Assembly (NCBI GenBank): GCA_964580995.1 | Contig: CAZOMV010000089.1 | Coordinates: 1 to 25,204 of the forward strand | Length of the DNA: 25,204 nucleotides | DNA from: JAKJEP01 sp964580995 | GTDB taxonomy: Bacteria; Planctomycetota; Phycisphaerae; Sedimentisphaerales; SM23-30 | Reading direction: 5' to 3' | Shown here: positions 8,122 to 16,184 of the stretch, piece after piece | How the letters are laid out: each line of letters begins with the position of its first letter | Position numbering within the stretch: position 1 is the first letter of the stretch | Position numbers and translations under genes: made by a program | The notes under the pieces: model-generated | Told to the model about the DNA's origin: nothing | What the model saw: only the letters and a program-made list of their open reading frames with translations | Databases searched by the model: none

Positions 8122-8127
8122 TTATAT
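8122..8127 (-). promoter_or_regulatory. -10 box of rnpB, inside the target-site duplication
   Basis: Minus-strand TATAAT, six bases before the rnpB 5' end, which is ideal spacing. It is part of the 8-base duplication flanking the adjacent element, so a second TATAAT exists at 8306-8311. At 17-18 bases upstream of the near copy lies only terminal-repeat sequence of the inserted element, with no good -35 match. Confidence 0.6.
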
Positions 8128-8129
8128 CT

Positions 8130-8305
8130 GAAGTTTTGCAAAATGGAGGTTAGGCATACTTTGGAAAGAAAAAAAGTCATTCTTCTTTTTTTCTTTCCGA
8201 ACGCTAACGGTATATTATCTCTATATTTATAAAATTATTTCTCGAAAATCTTGGAAGAGATTTTCGGAAATAATATATGCCTAACCTCCATTTTGCAAAA
8301 CTTCA
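8130..8305. mobile_element. MITE-like element, 176 bp, in the rnpB promoter
   Basis: Perfect 30-bp terminal inverted repeats (8130-8159 beginning TGAAGTTTTGCAAAATGGAG, and 8276-8305) enclose an AT-rich core. The 8-bp sequence ATTATATC flanks it on both sides (8122-8129 and 8306-8313), as expected of a target-site duplication. The core holds two further hairpins: a perfect 14-bp stem (8163-8176 with 8185-8198) and a 17-bp stem with one bulged base (8234-8251 with 8258-8274). There is no coding capacity, so a transposase must come from elsewhere. Several IS families make 8-bp duplications and I cannot assign one. Confidence 0.85.
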
Positions 8306-8544
8306 ATTATATCTTACAATTCACATATTACCTCTAAAAAAGAAGGTCCGAAAATATTTTTGGCCACTTTGTAGAGGTACATTCGAGCTATTTTCCCTAT
8401 TTTTACAATTTGCCCGGTAAAAAAGCAAGAAAGTTATCTCACGGAATTTGCCGAAAGGGGAATTCAATTTTATTCTTTATCAAGCAATCGTTGAAATAGT
8501 TGCGGTCAAAAACCATTTATTTACATAAGAAAGAGAGAGTTATA
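8306..8544. other. AT-rich intergenic region upstream of the PEP-CTERM-type gene
   Basis: Apart from the right-hand target duplication at its start, I see no open frame or clear RNA here. It should contain the promoter of the plus-strand gene starting at 8545, and probably the original upstream promoter part of rnpB now separated by the insertion. No convincing -35/-10 pair stands out. Confidence 0.4.
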
Positions 8545-9354
8545 TTGCTTACCAAAAGAATGATCCTGAAATGTTCATTTATCGTGCTGGTATCGGTTTC
8601 CCTGGCATCTTCCGCCTACATTGAAACCTTTGATAAGGAACCACAAAACTGGCAGTATGTGAATATTAAAGACAACGGGAAGTATAAGTCGTATGATCCG
8701 TTTTACTACAGCACAAACGGCAACGACGGAGGGTATATTGCCGCTCCCATCAGCACCTCTCCTTCGGATCAGAACAAATGGTGCCTCTCGTCAAACGGCA
8801 ATGAGGCGGCATACAGCAAAGGACGGCTATATTCGATCGAGACCAGTAATACCAGCCTGTTAAGCGACTGGGTGGGCGGAACGCTAACCATTGATACCAT
8901 GCTGCTGTCCGGAACGATCACCGGACCTGGCACAACTCCGACGGCACGCTTTTTCCTCGGGTCCGGAACAAATGGGCAGCCGTATTTTGTTTCCAATGAT
9001 CTTTTTAGTTGGGATCTCAATGCGGATAGTAAATGGACCACGCATCAGGTGGAACTGCGGGAGGAGAATTTCATTGCCTGGCCGACTCTGAAAAGCCCGA
9101 AATCGTTTGCCGATTTAATCAGCGGCGTGAAATCCTTTGGAATTCTCTTTACCGATACCAGCAGTACATTCAAAGACACCGATTATCTGGGGATTACTAG
9201 CAAAGGCAGTGCCTGGGTGGGAATTGATAATGTGGGAGTGTATGAACCTGCTGAAAGCTGCATTCCGGAGGCATCCACAGTGATTCTCTTCGGATTGGGC
9301 GGCATGGCTCTAGTGCGCAAATCGAAAAACCGGATCACCAGCCCAGCCGCGTAA
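8545..9354 (+). CDS. Secreted PEP-CTERM-type anchored protein
   Basis: About 269 residues. An N-terminal signal peptide (TKRMILKCSFIVLVSVSLASSA) precedes a beta-rich region with Gly/Ser/Thr/Asn-rich stretches. The C-terminus reads IPEASTVILFGLGGMALVRKSKN, a short sorting motif followed by a hydrophobic helix and a basic tail. This is the PEP-CTERM arrangement (usually vPEPst...lGLGglallRRrk), with PEAS in place of PEPS. Such proteins are sorted and cleaved by exosortase; no exosortase is in the window. The start is uncertain: TTG 8545 has GAGAG upstream, ATG 8560 lacks a Shine-Dalgarno, and TTG 8500 would give an unusually long leader. The 3' end overlaps the convergent gene by 20 bases. The function of the mature domain is unknown. 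Confidence 0.7.
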   Translation: MLTKRMILKCSFIVLVSVSLASSAYIETFDKEPQNWQYVNIKDNGKYKSYDPFYYSTNGNDGGYIAAPISTSPSDQNKWCLSSNGNEAAYSKGRLYSIETSNTSLLSDWVGGTLTIDTMLLSGTITGPGTTPTARFFLGSGTNGQPYFVSNDLFSWDLNADSKWTTHQVELREENFIAWPTLKSPKSFADLISGVKSFGILFTDTSSTFKDTDYLGITSKGSAWVGIDNVGVYEPAESCIPEASTVILFGLGGMALVRKSKNRITSPAA

Positions 9355-10669
9355 AGGCGGCCAGCGGGCAGGTAACGCTGGTCATGTAGATGGGATTTTG
9401 CTTATAATCACCCTGCGGGTGCATACATTCCCAGGGACTGCCGAAGCCCTGGCCTTTCCGGAAGTCCCCTTCCCGCAGCTCCTGAAGGTACTCTCGTGCC
9501 AGTTTCAAGGCTAATGCCTCATCCGTCTGGGCCATCGCAAAGCAAACCCAGCCGACCGGGGTTCCCCAATAGGCTCCGTGCTGATAGCGGTTTCTGGAAC
9601 CTTCGCCAGTGACGGGGGTATCCCAGGATCGCTGCTCGTTAAAATCATCGGTGGTTCGCAGATGTCTAACCTGTCCCTTATAAGACAGAGTGCCCTCCCG
9701 ATAGGATTCGCACAGAGCACGGCTGATAAGCTGAGTATGGGGCGGCTCGACGGCGCCCACATAAACCGCGAAAGCCGAGCTCCAGACACAGGGCTGATTG
9801 CTCTTGCCGGTGCTGGACCGGAAAAGCTCCTGGACCATAGGAAAGGTTTCGGGAATATTCTTTTTAATCGCATCCACAATCGCTTTATATTCGCCGGCTT
9901 TTTCTTCGTTTTTCTGCACCGCATGTATTTCCGACAACTCCCGAGCGGCACGATATTTCAGAAGGGAACAGAAAAGCAAATATCCCGTTTGGCTCACCGA
10001 ATCCATAAAACCAAAGGAAACACCGCGGTTTTCATTTGTCACATAAACCAGATGTGTTTTCGGATCGGACGGCGGGACGGCAAAGGCCAGGTCCAGGCGA
10101 TCGAGCAGCGGAAGACCCTTGATTTCGGTTTTGAGGATCGATGGATCGCCGGTTTTCTGGATATAGTACCAAGCCATATGGATGAAAAAGTAATGGTCAT
10201 CCAGGCACGGCAGGAGTCCCCAAATGGATCCCCCCTGGTTGTTGTAGTCATAGGTACCGGGATAAAAAATTGGGGAGCCATCATAATTGATATGGTCGGC
10301 GATGGCGCCGCGTGGGACGAAGGCGCCGGTGGTTTCGATTTTCCAGTCGGCCTCCTGCTGATGGGCGGCAGTGACCAGCAGGGCATGCTTCTGTTCCCCC
10401 GGGGTAATTTTTTCACTTTCGAGCGACATGGCATAATCGCGAATCCAAAAGGCAGGATAATAACCGCCCGGACAGATCAAGGTGCCGCCGGAGGTATTGT
10501 TCTGCTGGCCGGGCAGTACCATGGCTTTTTCCACCACCTCGGCGGTTATCTGTTCCAGGAATTGCATATCTTCGGAGGAAAGGTCCGGCTGTTGGGCAAT
10601 ACTTAGATTAGAAAAACTCAGCAGGAAAATCGTACTCATCCAAAATAGAACAAACAATCTGGTATCCAT
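9335..10669 (-). CDS. Secreted six-hairpin glycosidase-like protein
   Basis: A 444-residue protein with a signal peptide (residues about 5-25, cut near SIAQQ). The body is rich in aromatic and acidic residues, with helix-pair features of (alpha/alpha)6-barrel glycosidases: CPGGYYPAFWIRDYAMSLES, GGSIWGLLPCLDDHYFFIHM, ENRGVSFGFMDSV, VWSSAFAVYVGAV and YQHGAYWGTPVGWVCFAMAQ. Conserved Asp/Glu in RDYAM, LDDHYFF and the GEGSRNRYQHG segment are candidate catalytic residues. The exact GH family and substrate are not identifiable by eye. An AGGATAA Shine-Dalgarno precedes the ATG, and the gene lies 15 bases after the epimerase gene, so it is probably the last gene of that operon. It is convergent with and overlaps the PEP-CTERM-type gene by 20 bases. 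Confidence 0.65.
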   Translation of the reverse strand: MDTRLFVLFWMSTIFLLSFSNLSIAQQPDLSSEDMQFLEQITAEVVEKAMVLPGQQNNTSGGTLICPGGYYPAFWIRDYAMSLESEKITPGEQKHALLVTAAHQQEADWKIETTGAFVPRGAIADHINYDGSPIFYPGTYDYNNQGGSIWGLLPCLDDHYFFIHMAWYYIQKTGDPSILKTEIKGLPLLDRLDLAFAVPPSDPKTHLVYVTNENRGVSFGFMDSVSQTGYLLFCSLLKYRAARELSEIHAVQKNEEKAGEYKAIVDAIKKNIPETFPMVQELFRSSTGKSNQPCVWSSAFAVYVGAVEPPHTQLISRALCESYREGTLSYKGQVRHLRTTDDFNEQRSWDTPVTGEGSRNRYQHGAYWGTPVGWVCFAMAQTDEALALKLAREYLQELREGDFRKGQGFGSPWECMHPQGDYKQNPIYMTSVTCPLAAFTRLGW

Positions 10670-10684
10670 GATTTATCCTGTAAT

Positions 10685-11719
10685 TTAGAAGAACCATTTG
10701 GCCACTTTGAGGATGCCCTGGCTCCAGGGAACGCGGTGGGAGATGCCGGACTGGCCGGAAAATTTATCCACGTTGTCCAGATACCACTGAAAATTGCGGA
10801 TGAGGGCGTCCTGATTGGAATACCTGGGGACGAAGCCCAGGATCTTCTCGGCCTTCTCGACGGAGACGAAGGATTCCTGGCAGGCGGTTTCATAGACCCA
10901 TTTGTAAAGCGGGGAGAGTTTCAGGGCCTCCAGGATTTTGAGGGCGACGATGACCGGGCCGGCGGGAAAGGGCTTGATCTTCTTGCCGAACCCGGCGTGG
11001 TCGAGGACGGCCTGGAAATCCTCGCGGAAGGTTTTGTACTGTTTGGCGCCGATATTGAAGGTATCGTTGACGATTTTCTCGTCTTTGGTGGAGGCGATAT
11101 AGATGGCCTCGCACAAATCCTCGACATCCAGAAGCTGATAGCGGTTATTCCCTTTGCCGATGATGGGAAAACCCTTGCCGTCTTTGGCCCAGTCGTAGAG
11201 CATGGCAAAGACGCCCAGCCGTTCCGGGCCGATAAAGGATTTCGGGCGGAGGATGGGGACACACAGGCCTTTTTGCCGGTATTCCAGGCAGACTTCCTCG
11301 GCCTTGATCTTGGCTTCCCCGTAAGGACCGACGCCGATTTTCTGGTCATCCTCGTAAATCGGATGGTGGTCCGGCACTCCATAGACGGCGGTGGAAGAAA
11401 CATGGACCACCCGCTGGATGCCGGCCTGCCGGGCGGCTTCGAGCACATTGCGGGTGCCGTTGATATCGGTGGTAAAGATATCCTCCCGCGAATAGAGGGG
11501 CAGGGCCGCGGCGCAGTGAATGACCAGGTCCGCCCCCACGGCGGCCTGGGCCACTATGCCGGTATCGCGGATATCGCCGGTGATGATGCGTACTTTATCC
11601 TTTTCGGGATAATCGAACTCCGCCATGTCCAGCGAAGTAACCTCCCAGTTTCGCTGCAGAAAATAGCGTACCAGGTTAATGCCGAGAAAGCCGGCGCCGC
11701 CGGTTATCATGACGCGCAT
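10685..11719 (-). CDS. NAD-dependent epimerase/dehydratase (extended SDR)
   Basis: A 344-residue extended short-chain dehydrogenase. It has the Rossmann motif MITGGAGFLGINL at the N-terminus, then LDMAEFD (cofactor acid), GDIRD, VIHCAA, the catalytic VSSTAVYG serine, and YGEAK (Tyr-x-x-x-Lys). The C-terminal part carries LRPKSFIGPERLGVF and NIGAKQYKTFREDFQ as in nucleotide-sugar epimerases. It probably acts on a nucleotide sugar, possibly for surface glycan; the substrate is not determinable. The start overlaps the 3' end of hldD by 13 bases, so the two are coupled. The companion LPS-heptose gene supports an envelope role. Confidence 0.8.
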   Translation of the reverse strand: MRVMITGGAGFLGINLVRYFLQRNWEVTSLDMAEFDYPEKDKVRIITGDIRDTGIVAQAAVGADLVIHCAAALPLYSREDIFTTDINGTRNVLEAARQAGIQRVVHVSSTAVYGVPDHHPIYEDDQKIGVGPYGEAKIKAEEVCLEYRQKGLCVPILRPKSFIGPERLGVFAMLYDWAKDGKGFPIIGKGNNRYQLLDVEDLCEAIYIASTKDEKIVNDTFNIGAKQYKTFREDFQAVLDHAGFGKKIKPFPAGPVIVALKILEALKLSPLYKWVYETACQESFVSVEKAEKILGFVPRYSNQDALIRNFQWYLDNVDKFSGQSGISHRVPWSQGILKVAKWFF

Positions 11720-12702
11720 GGTTCGTCCTCCAGTTTCAGATAAGGATCATCCTTCAGGATATAATTTCGCACATAGTCGGTAATCGCATCTTCCAGCGAA
11801 TGCATGGTATCCAGGCCCAGGTTTTTCAGTCTGCCGGTTTGAGCCTGGGTGAAATACTGGTATTTATCGCGGATGGTTTCGGGCATATCGATATACTCAA
11901 TATACGGCTCCAAATCCATGGCATGAAACGTAGCAACGACCAAGTCATAAAAACTGCGGGCCTGGCCGGTGCCGATATTGAAAATTCCGTTGGCTTTAGG
12001 ATTTTCATAAATACCCAGGGTAGCCGCCACTGCATCTTTAACGTAAATGAAGTCGCGGAGCTGCCAGCCGTCCTTAAAGCCTTCCCGGTGGGATTTAAAA
12101 AGCCGGACCTGGCTATTTTCATGAATCTGGCAGTATGCTTTATGGACGACGCTGCGCATGTCGTCTTTGTGATACTCGTTGGGGCCAAAGACATTGAAAT
12201 ATTTAAGGCCTGCGATTTTATCCAGCAGACCATTCTGCAAGGCCCACATATCCGAAAGATGCTTGGAATAGCCGTACATATTCAGTGGTTTTAAAGTTTC
12301 CAGTTTTGCATGATCATCGCTGAAGCCCTGCTGACCATCGCCATAGGTGGCGGCGCTGGAGGCATAGACGAACCGTTTCTTATGTTCGAGGCACCACTGG
12401 GCCAGATGCTGGGTGTATTGATGATTGTTACGCATCAGGAAGCCGGCGTCCCGTTCGGTGGTGCTGCTGCAGGCGCCCAGGTGCAGGATGCCGCTGATGG
12501 CAGGATTCAAAGCCCCTTTTTGCAACTGATCGAGGAAATCCTGTTTTTCGATAAAATCGGTGAAACGGAGGTTGACCAGATTTTTCCAGCGTTCGTCGGT
12601 ACCCAGGGTATCCACAACCAGAATATCTTTCCTGCCCTGGCGATTCAAGGCCCAGATCACGGCACTGCCGATAAAACCCACTCCACCGGTAACCACAATC
12701 AT
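11707..12702 (-). CDS. hldD: ADP-L-glycero-D-manno-heptose 6-epimerase
   Basis: A 331-residue extended SDR closely resembling HldD/RfaD. It starts MIVVTGGVGFIGSAVIWALN (NADP-binding GGxGxxG), then DILVVDTLGTDERWKNLVNL, LHLGACSSTTERD (catalytic Ser/Thr region) and MYGYSK (YxxxK), with KYFNVFGPNEYHKDDMRSVV later. It interconverts ADP-D- and ADP-L-glycero-manno-heptose for LPS inner-core synthesis in the cytoplasm. The upstream frame stays open without a better start; ATG 12702 fits the family N-terminus and overlaps the lgt stop by an ATGA. Its own 3' end overlaps the downstream epimerase start. hldE is not in the window. Confidence 0.92.
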   Translation of the reverse strand: MIVVTGGVGFIGSAVIWALNRQGRKDILVVDTLGTDERWKNLVNLRFTDFIEKQDFLDQLQKGALNPAISGILHLGACSSTTERDAGFLMRNNHQYTQHLAQWCLEHKKRFVYASSAATYGDGQQGFSDDHAKLETLKPLNMYGYSKHLSDMWALQNGLLDKIAGLKYFNVFGPNEYHKDDMRSVVHKAYCQIHENSQVRLFKSHREGFKDGWQLRDFIYVKDAVAATLGIYENPKANGIFNIGTGQARSFYDLVVATFHAMDLEPYIEYIDMPETIRDKYQYFTQAQTGRLKNLGLDTMHSLEDAITDYVRNYILKDDPYLKLEDEPCAS

Positions 12703-13742
12703 CGCACGGATTCCTTTCCCCAACGTTTCATTCGGCCAAACCAGTGCATCCCCAGCCCGATCAAGACCAGGAGAATCCCCAGATTCTGCGAAATGGTCAG
12801 GCCGTCCAATTCCAGGGGGCTGTCGGTACGCAGGAATTCCAGCCCCAGACGGGTGAAGCCGTATAAAATCAGCATCCAGGCAAAGACCCAGCCGTCGAAT
12901 TTTCGGAACCGGTAAATCCCATTCAAGATCAGGCACAACAGGAGGGCATTGAGGATGGCATACAATTGGGCCGGATGAATCGGGTGCATTGGATGTTTTC
13001 CCTGGCACAAATTGTTGATCTGCCGTTCGCTCAGTTCCGAGATCCGCTTGGGGGCACGATACCAATTCTCGCCGGGTGGAACCGGTTGATCCGAAGGCAC
13101 CAGGAATCCCTGGGAATCGATATATCCCTGGTAATAGTCGGGGGGTAATTCGAGCAGCGGACCATTTTCGGGATGGCGATCCCGGTCGGGGGTGAGTTGG
13201 TATTCATAGGGGTAACTATACTGGTACTGTGTTTCCTTCGAGCAGCCGGGACCGCTGTGGGTCATGGTATTGACGGCTGGAAAGGTAATAGCCCAGGGCA
13301 GGGTGGTCGGGGCGCCGAAACAGCAGCCGTTAAGAAAGCATCCCATGCGCCCGAACGCCAGGCCCAGCATCAGCGAGGGGGCGAGGATATCGAGATATTT
13401 CCGCAGGGGCAGTTTCTTGCGGCGGAAGTAAATTACCATCGCCACGGAGGCGAGGATGACACCGCCCAGAAATTCCAGGCCGCCGGACCAGATGGCGAAA
13501 ATTTCGTTATGGTGATCCCGGTAATACGACCAGTTGTGGAAAACATGAAAGAGGCGGGCGCCGATCACACCGGCCAGCAGGGCAATCAGGCCGAAGACGG
13601 CGATGGGAGCGGGATTGTCGCCCAGCTTTTTGCAGCGCAAGCGGGCCAGCAATCAGGCGGCCAAAAAGCCCAGCACCATCATAAAGCCGTAGCTCTTGAT
13701 GCTCAGATGTATAAATGGTATGGAAAACAGCTCAGGGCGCAC
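12699..13742 (-). pseudogene. lgt: Prolipoprotein diacylglyceryl transferase, frame interrupted by TGA
   Basis: The Lgt frame runs from GTG 13742 (VRPELFSIPFIHLSIKSYGFMM...) to 12699, but codon 30 is TGA (13653-13655), right after the first helix segment VLGFLAA. The sequence continues in the same frame as LLARLRCKKLG, then the Lgt signature GLAFGRMGCFLNGCCFG and HPAQLYAI. Lgt moves diacylglycerol from phosphatidylglycerol to the lipobox Cys of prelipoproteins in the inner membrane. A long hydrophilic insert of about 80 residues precedes HPAQLY. The YG of the first segment (Tyr18-Gly19) is a conserved Lgt feature and lies before the stop. Downstream TTG 13652 could restart, but without that segment. 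The frame is otherwise intact, so a single substitution or base-call error is likely. Confidence 0.85.
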
Positions 13743-13813
13743 GTTTAAATAATCGGCTCATTTATAAACAATTGATTAAAAACCGGATAAAACAACGATC
13801 CCCTCTCTTTTTA

Positions 13814-14170
13814 TTACTCTTTAGTAATTATGCGATTTTGCTCATCCACAAAAACGATTTTGGGTTTATGCCCGGCGGCATCTTGGGTTTCAAAATCCGC
13901 AAAGGCCATGATAATGACCTTATCGCCGGTATTTACCAGGTGGGCGGCGGCACCCATGACGCAAATCACTCCGCTGCCCCGCGGGCCGGAAACCGTATAT
14001 GTCTCATGGCGGGTACCGTTAGTCAGATTCGCAACCAGCACCTGCTCATAGGGAATGATGCCGACGGCATCCATCAAATCTTGATCGATGGTGATACTGC
14101 CGGTGTAGTCCAGATTCGTATCGGTCACCGTGGCGCGGTGAATTTTAGCTTTTAACAATCTCAATCGCAT
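13814..14170 (-). CDS. panD: Aspartate 1-decarboxylase
   Basis: A 118-residue PanD, which makes beta-alanine from aspartate for pantothenate. The start MRLRLLKAKIHRATV at 14170 places the self-cleavage site Gly24-Ser25 (YTGSITID) at exactly the family numbering; an ATG at 14182 would add four residues. Ser25 becomes the pyruvoyl cofactor. Further family features are NGTRHETYTVSG and GAAAHLVNTGDKVIIMAFA. It follows panC by about 50 bases in the same operon, so the two enzymes supply and consume beta-alanine. Confidence 0.95.
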   Translation of the reverse strand: MRLRLLKAKIHRATVTDTNLDYTGSITIDQDLMDAVGIIPYEQVLVANLTNGTRHETYTVSGPRGSGVICVMGAAAHLVNTGDKVIIMAFADFETQDAAGHKPKIVFVDEQNRIITKE

Positions 14171-14221
14171 TTTGAAAATCAACCTTATCGTAAAATCAAT
14201 ATTGAAACCAAATATTTTATT

Positions 14222-15082
14222 TTACAATGATTTAATCAGGGGGTCCACAATAATATTGTCAATCAGGCGGATGGGGCCGATATAGACGGCCAGGGCGATG
14301 AGACAGGGGTGGTCCAGCCGGACGACCGGTCGCAGTAATTCATTGTCAACAATGGAGATATAATCGATTCGAGCCTGGGGTTGCCGTTCGATCACCTTTT
14401 TCATGACGGCGATGATGGCTTGGGCATCCTTCTGCCCGGCAGTAACCATCTCCCCTGCCTGGGCCAAAGCCTGCCAGAGACATACCGCCTGCTGACGCTG
14501 CTGGGGATCCAGATACTTATTACGGCTGCTGCGGGCCAGACCATCCGGTTCGCGAATGGTCGGGCAAGTGCATATTTTGAGGTTCATATTCAGGTCGCAG
14601 ACCATGCGCTTGATAATCGCCAGTTGCTGGGCATCTTTCTGGCCGAAACAGGCGATATCGGGAGTAATGATGTGGAACAGTTTCGCCACCACGGTGCAGA
14701 CTCCCCGAAAATGTCCCGGGCGGCTGGCACCGCAAAGATGCTCGCCCAGCGTTTCGACATCAACCCAGATGGCCTGCTTTTGGGGATACATTTCCTCGGC
14801 GGTGGGGGTAAATAGGAGGTCCACACCGTTTTCGCGGCAGAGGCGGCAGTCCTGCTCAAACGGGCGGGGATATTTCGCCAGGTCTTCCGTGGGGCCGAAC
14901 TGGTTCGGATTGACAAAAATGCTGACCACGGCATAATCGCACTGTTGACGGCAGGTCCGGATGAGCGAAAGATGGCCTTCGTGCAAGGCACCCATCGTCG
15001 GGACCAGACCGATGGTTTTCCTCGCCGCTTTTATCTGGCTGATTATTTCTCGCGTATTTTTTATTTCGTTGGTTATTAGCAT
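14222..15082 (-). CDS. panC: Pantoate-beta-alanine ligase
   Basis: A 286-residue pantothenate synthetase of normal length. The HIGH-type motif is in LVPTMGALHEGHLSLI (His34, His37). Then come VSIFVNPNQFGPTEDLAKYPR, FGQKDAQQLAII and the KMSKS-like GLARSSRNKYL. It condenses ATP-activated pantoate with beta-alanine in the cytoplasm. The start overlaps the 3' end of the deoxynucleoside kinase by seven bases, and panD follows. panB is not seen in the window. Confidence 0.96.
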   Translation of the reverse strand: MLITNEIKNTREIISQIKAARKTIGLVPTMGALHEGHLSLIRTCRQQCDYAVVSIFVNPNQFGPTEDLAKYPRPFEQDCRLCRENGVDLLFTPTAEEMYPQKQAIWVDVETLGEHLCGASRPGHFRGVCTVVAKLFHIITPDIACFGQKDAQQLAIIKRMVCDLNMNLKICTCPTIREPDGLARSSRNKYLDPQQRQQAVCLWQALAQAGEMVTAGQKDAQAIIAVMKKVIERQPQARIDYISIVDNELLRPVVRLDHPCLIALAVYIGPIRLIDNIIVDPLIKSL

Positions 15083-15705
15083 ATTGGATCCATCATGGAA
15101 CGGCGGCAGGAAGATACCCGGATCATCTGCGGCAAAAGGTTTCGCACATCGCTTTCATTTCTGACATCATAATCGAGACAATTGATCTTCAGGATCGGAC
15201 AGGAAAACCAATCCCGGAAAAGCTCCTCATAGGCCCGGTTGAGTCGGTCCAGCCAGGATTTGGTGATGGACCGTTCATAATCCCGTCCGCGCCGGCGAAT
15301 CCTTTCCAGGCAGTTTTCGGTGGAGTCATGCAGATAAACCACCAGATCCGGACGGGCGATCTGAGATTCAACCTGTCGTTCCAGCTCCGTGTAAATACCC
15401 ATCTGATATTCATTGAGATTTATTTGGGCAAAAATTCTGTTTTTGTTGAATATGTAATCACACACGACCGTCGGGCTGGCGTGAATGGCGGCGGAGGCAA
15501 GCTGTTTGGCCCGGCTCATCAGAAAAAACAACTCCGAGGCCAGGGCCGCCTCCTGGTCACCGGCCAGTTGACGGGGGAGAAAGGGATTCTGGCCGTACTC
15601 CTCGCAAATCAGCGGAGCATTCAGAATCCGGCTCAACTGCCCGGCCAGAGTTGTTTTACCCACCCCGATGATTCCTGATACCGCTATTAAACCCAGATTA
15701 CTCAT
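15076..15705 (-). CDS. Deoxyribonucleoside kinase
   Basis: About 209 residues, with P-loop GIIGVGKTT (residues 11-19), an EEYGQNPFL segment, CDYIFNKNRIFA (the DRS/DY-like region) and the lid RIRRRGRDYERSIT. This is the dNK/dGK/dCK fold that phosphorylates deoxynucleosides in salvage; which base it prefers cannot be told. ATG 15705 is chosen because GGAGGTGGA lies just before it and the P-loop then sits at the normal distance; it overlaps the folK stop as ATGA. The longer open frame upstream reads antisense to folK codons and is not used. The 3' end overlaps panC. Confidence 0.88.
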   Translation of the reverse strand: MSNLGLIAVSGIIGVGKTTLAGQLSRILNAPLICEEYGQNPFLPRQLAGDQEAALASELFFLMSRAKQLASAAIHASPTVVCDYIFNKNRIFAQINLNEYQMGIYTELERQVESQIARPDLVVYLHDSTENCLERIRRRGRDYERSITKSWLDRLNRAYEELFRDWFSCPILKINCLDYDVRNESDVRNLLPQMIRVSSCRRSMMDPIC

Positions 15706-16184
15706 TCCACCTCCAGTGCACATTGTATCTGCCGCATGGTACTGCCCAGAACCGGGTGAATTAAATCCGGAGCGATCTGGGATAAGGGGATCATTACGAA
15801 ACTGCGGGTTTGCATCAATGGATGCGGCACCTTGAGATGGGGTTTGTCGATAATGATCTGGCCAAAAAGCAGGATATCCAGATCGAGGGTACGCGGCCCC
15901 CACGGCAGAAGCCTTTCCCGCCCCATTTGTTTTTCAATCGCCAAAAGATGTTCCAGAAGTTCATCGGCAGATAACGAACAATTCAATTCCGCGACTCCAT
16001 TGATATAGTCGGCCTGATTGGGCGGCCCGCCTATCGGCTGGGTCTCGATTAGTTGCGAAATCTGGACAACCTGAATGCCCGGAATTTCATCCAGCATACA
16101 CATTGCCTGAATAATGGTACCGGCCCGGTTCCCCAGATTGCTGCCCAACCCAATATATACCCGAATCGGCTGCATGGCAATCAT
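15702..16184 (-). CDS. folK: 2-amino-4-hydroxy-6-hydroxymethyldihydropteridine pyrophosphokinase
   Basis: A 160-residue HPPK, the usual length. It has the N-terminal YIGLGSNLGNR, the QLIETQPIGGPPNQADYINGV region and the signature WGPRTLDLDILLFG with the two metal-binding Asp. It transfers pyrophosphate from ATP to the pterin in folate synthesis. ATG 16184 overlaps the stop of the preceding gene (ATGA), which supports that start over ATG 16175. folP and folB are not adjacent. Confidence 0.95.
   Translation of the reverse strand: MIAMQPIRVYIGLGSNLGNRAGTIIQAMCMLDEIPGIQVVQISQLIETQPIGGPPNQADYINGVAELNCSLSADELLEHLLAIEKQMGRERLLPWGPRTLDLDILLFGQIIIDKPHLKVPHPLMQTRSFVMIPLSQIAPDLIHPVLGSTMRQIQCALEVE

Noticed and set aside
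8130..8305. The long inverted repeat as an intrinsic terminator
   Set aside because: It has a 116-base interior, no U-tract after the arms, and is flanked by an exact 8-bp duplication, which fits transposition better.
9578..10606. 342-codon plus-strand open frame
   Set aside because: It is opposite the glycosidase-like gene, which has a signal peptide and a proper Shine-Dalgarno; the shadow has neither.
10736..11743. 335-codon plus-strand open frame
   Set aside because: It is antisense to the SDR epimerase; the Asp/Gly-rich translation mirrors codon bias of that gene.
13653..13655. TGA in lgt read as selenocysteine or tryptophan
   Set aside because: No SECIS-like hairpin was evident by eye, the position is not catalytic, and TGA ends folK, hldD, DUF167 and other genes here.
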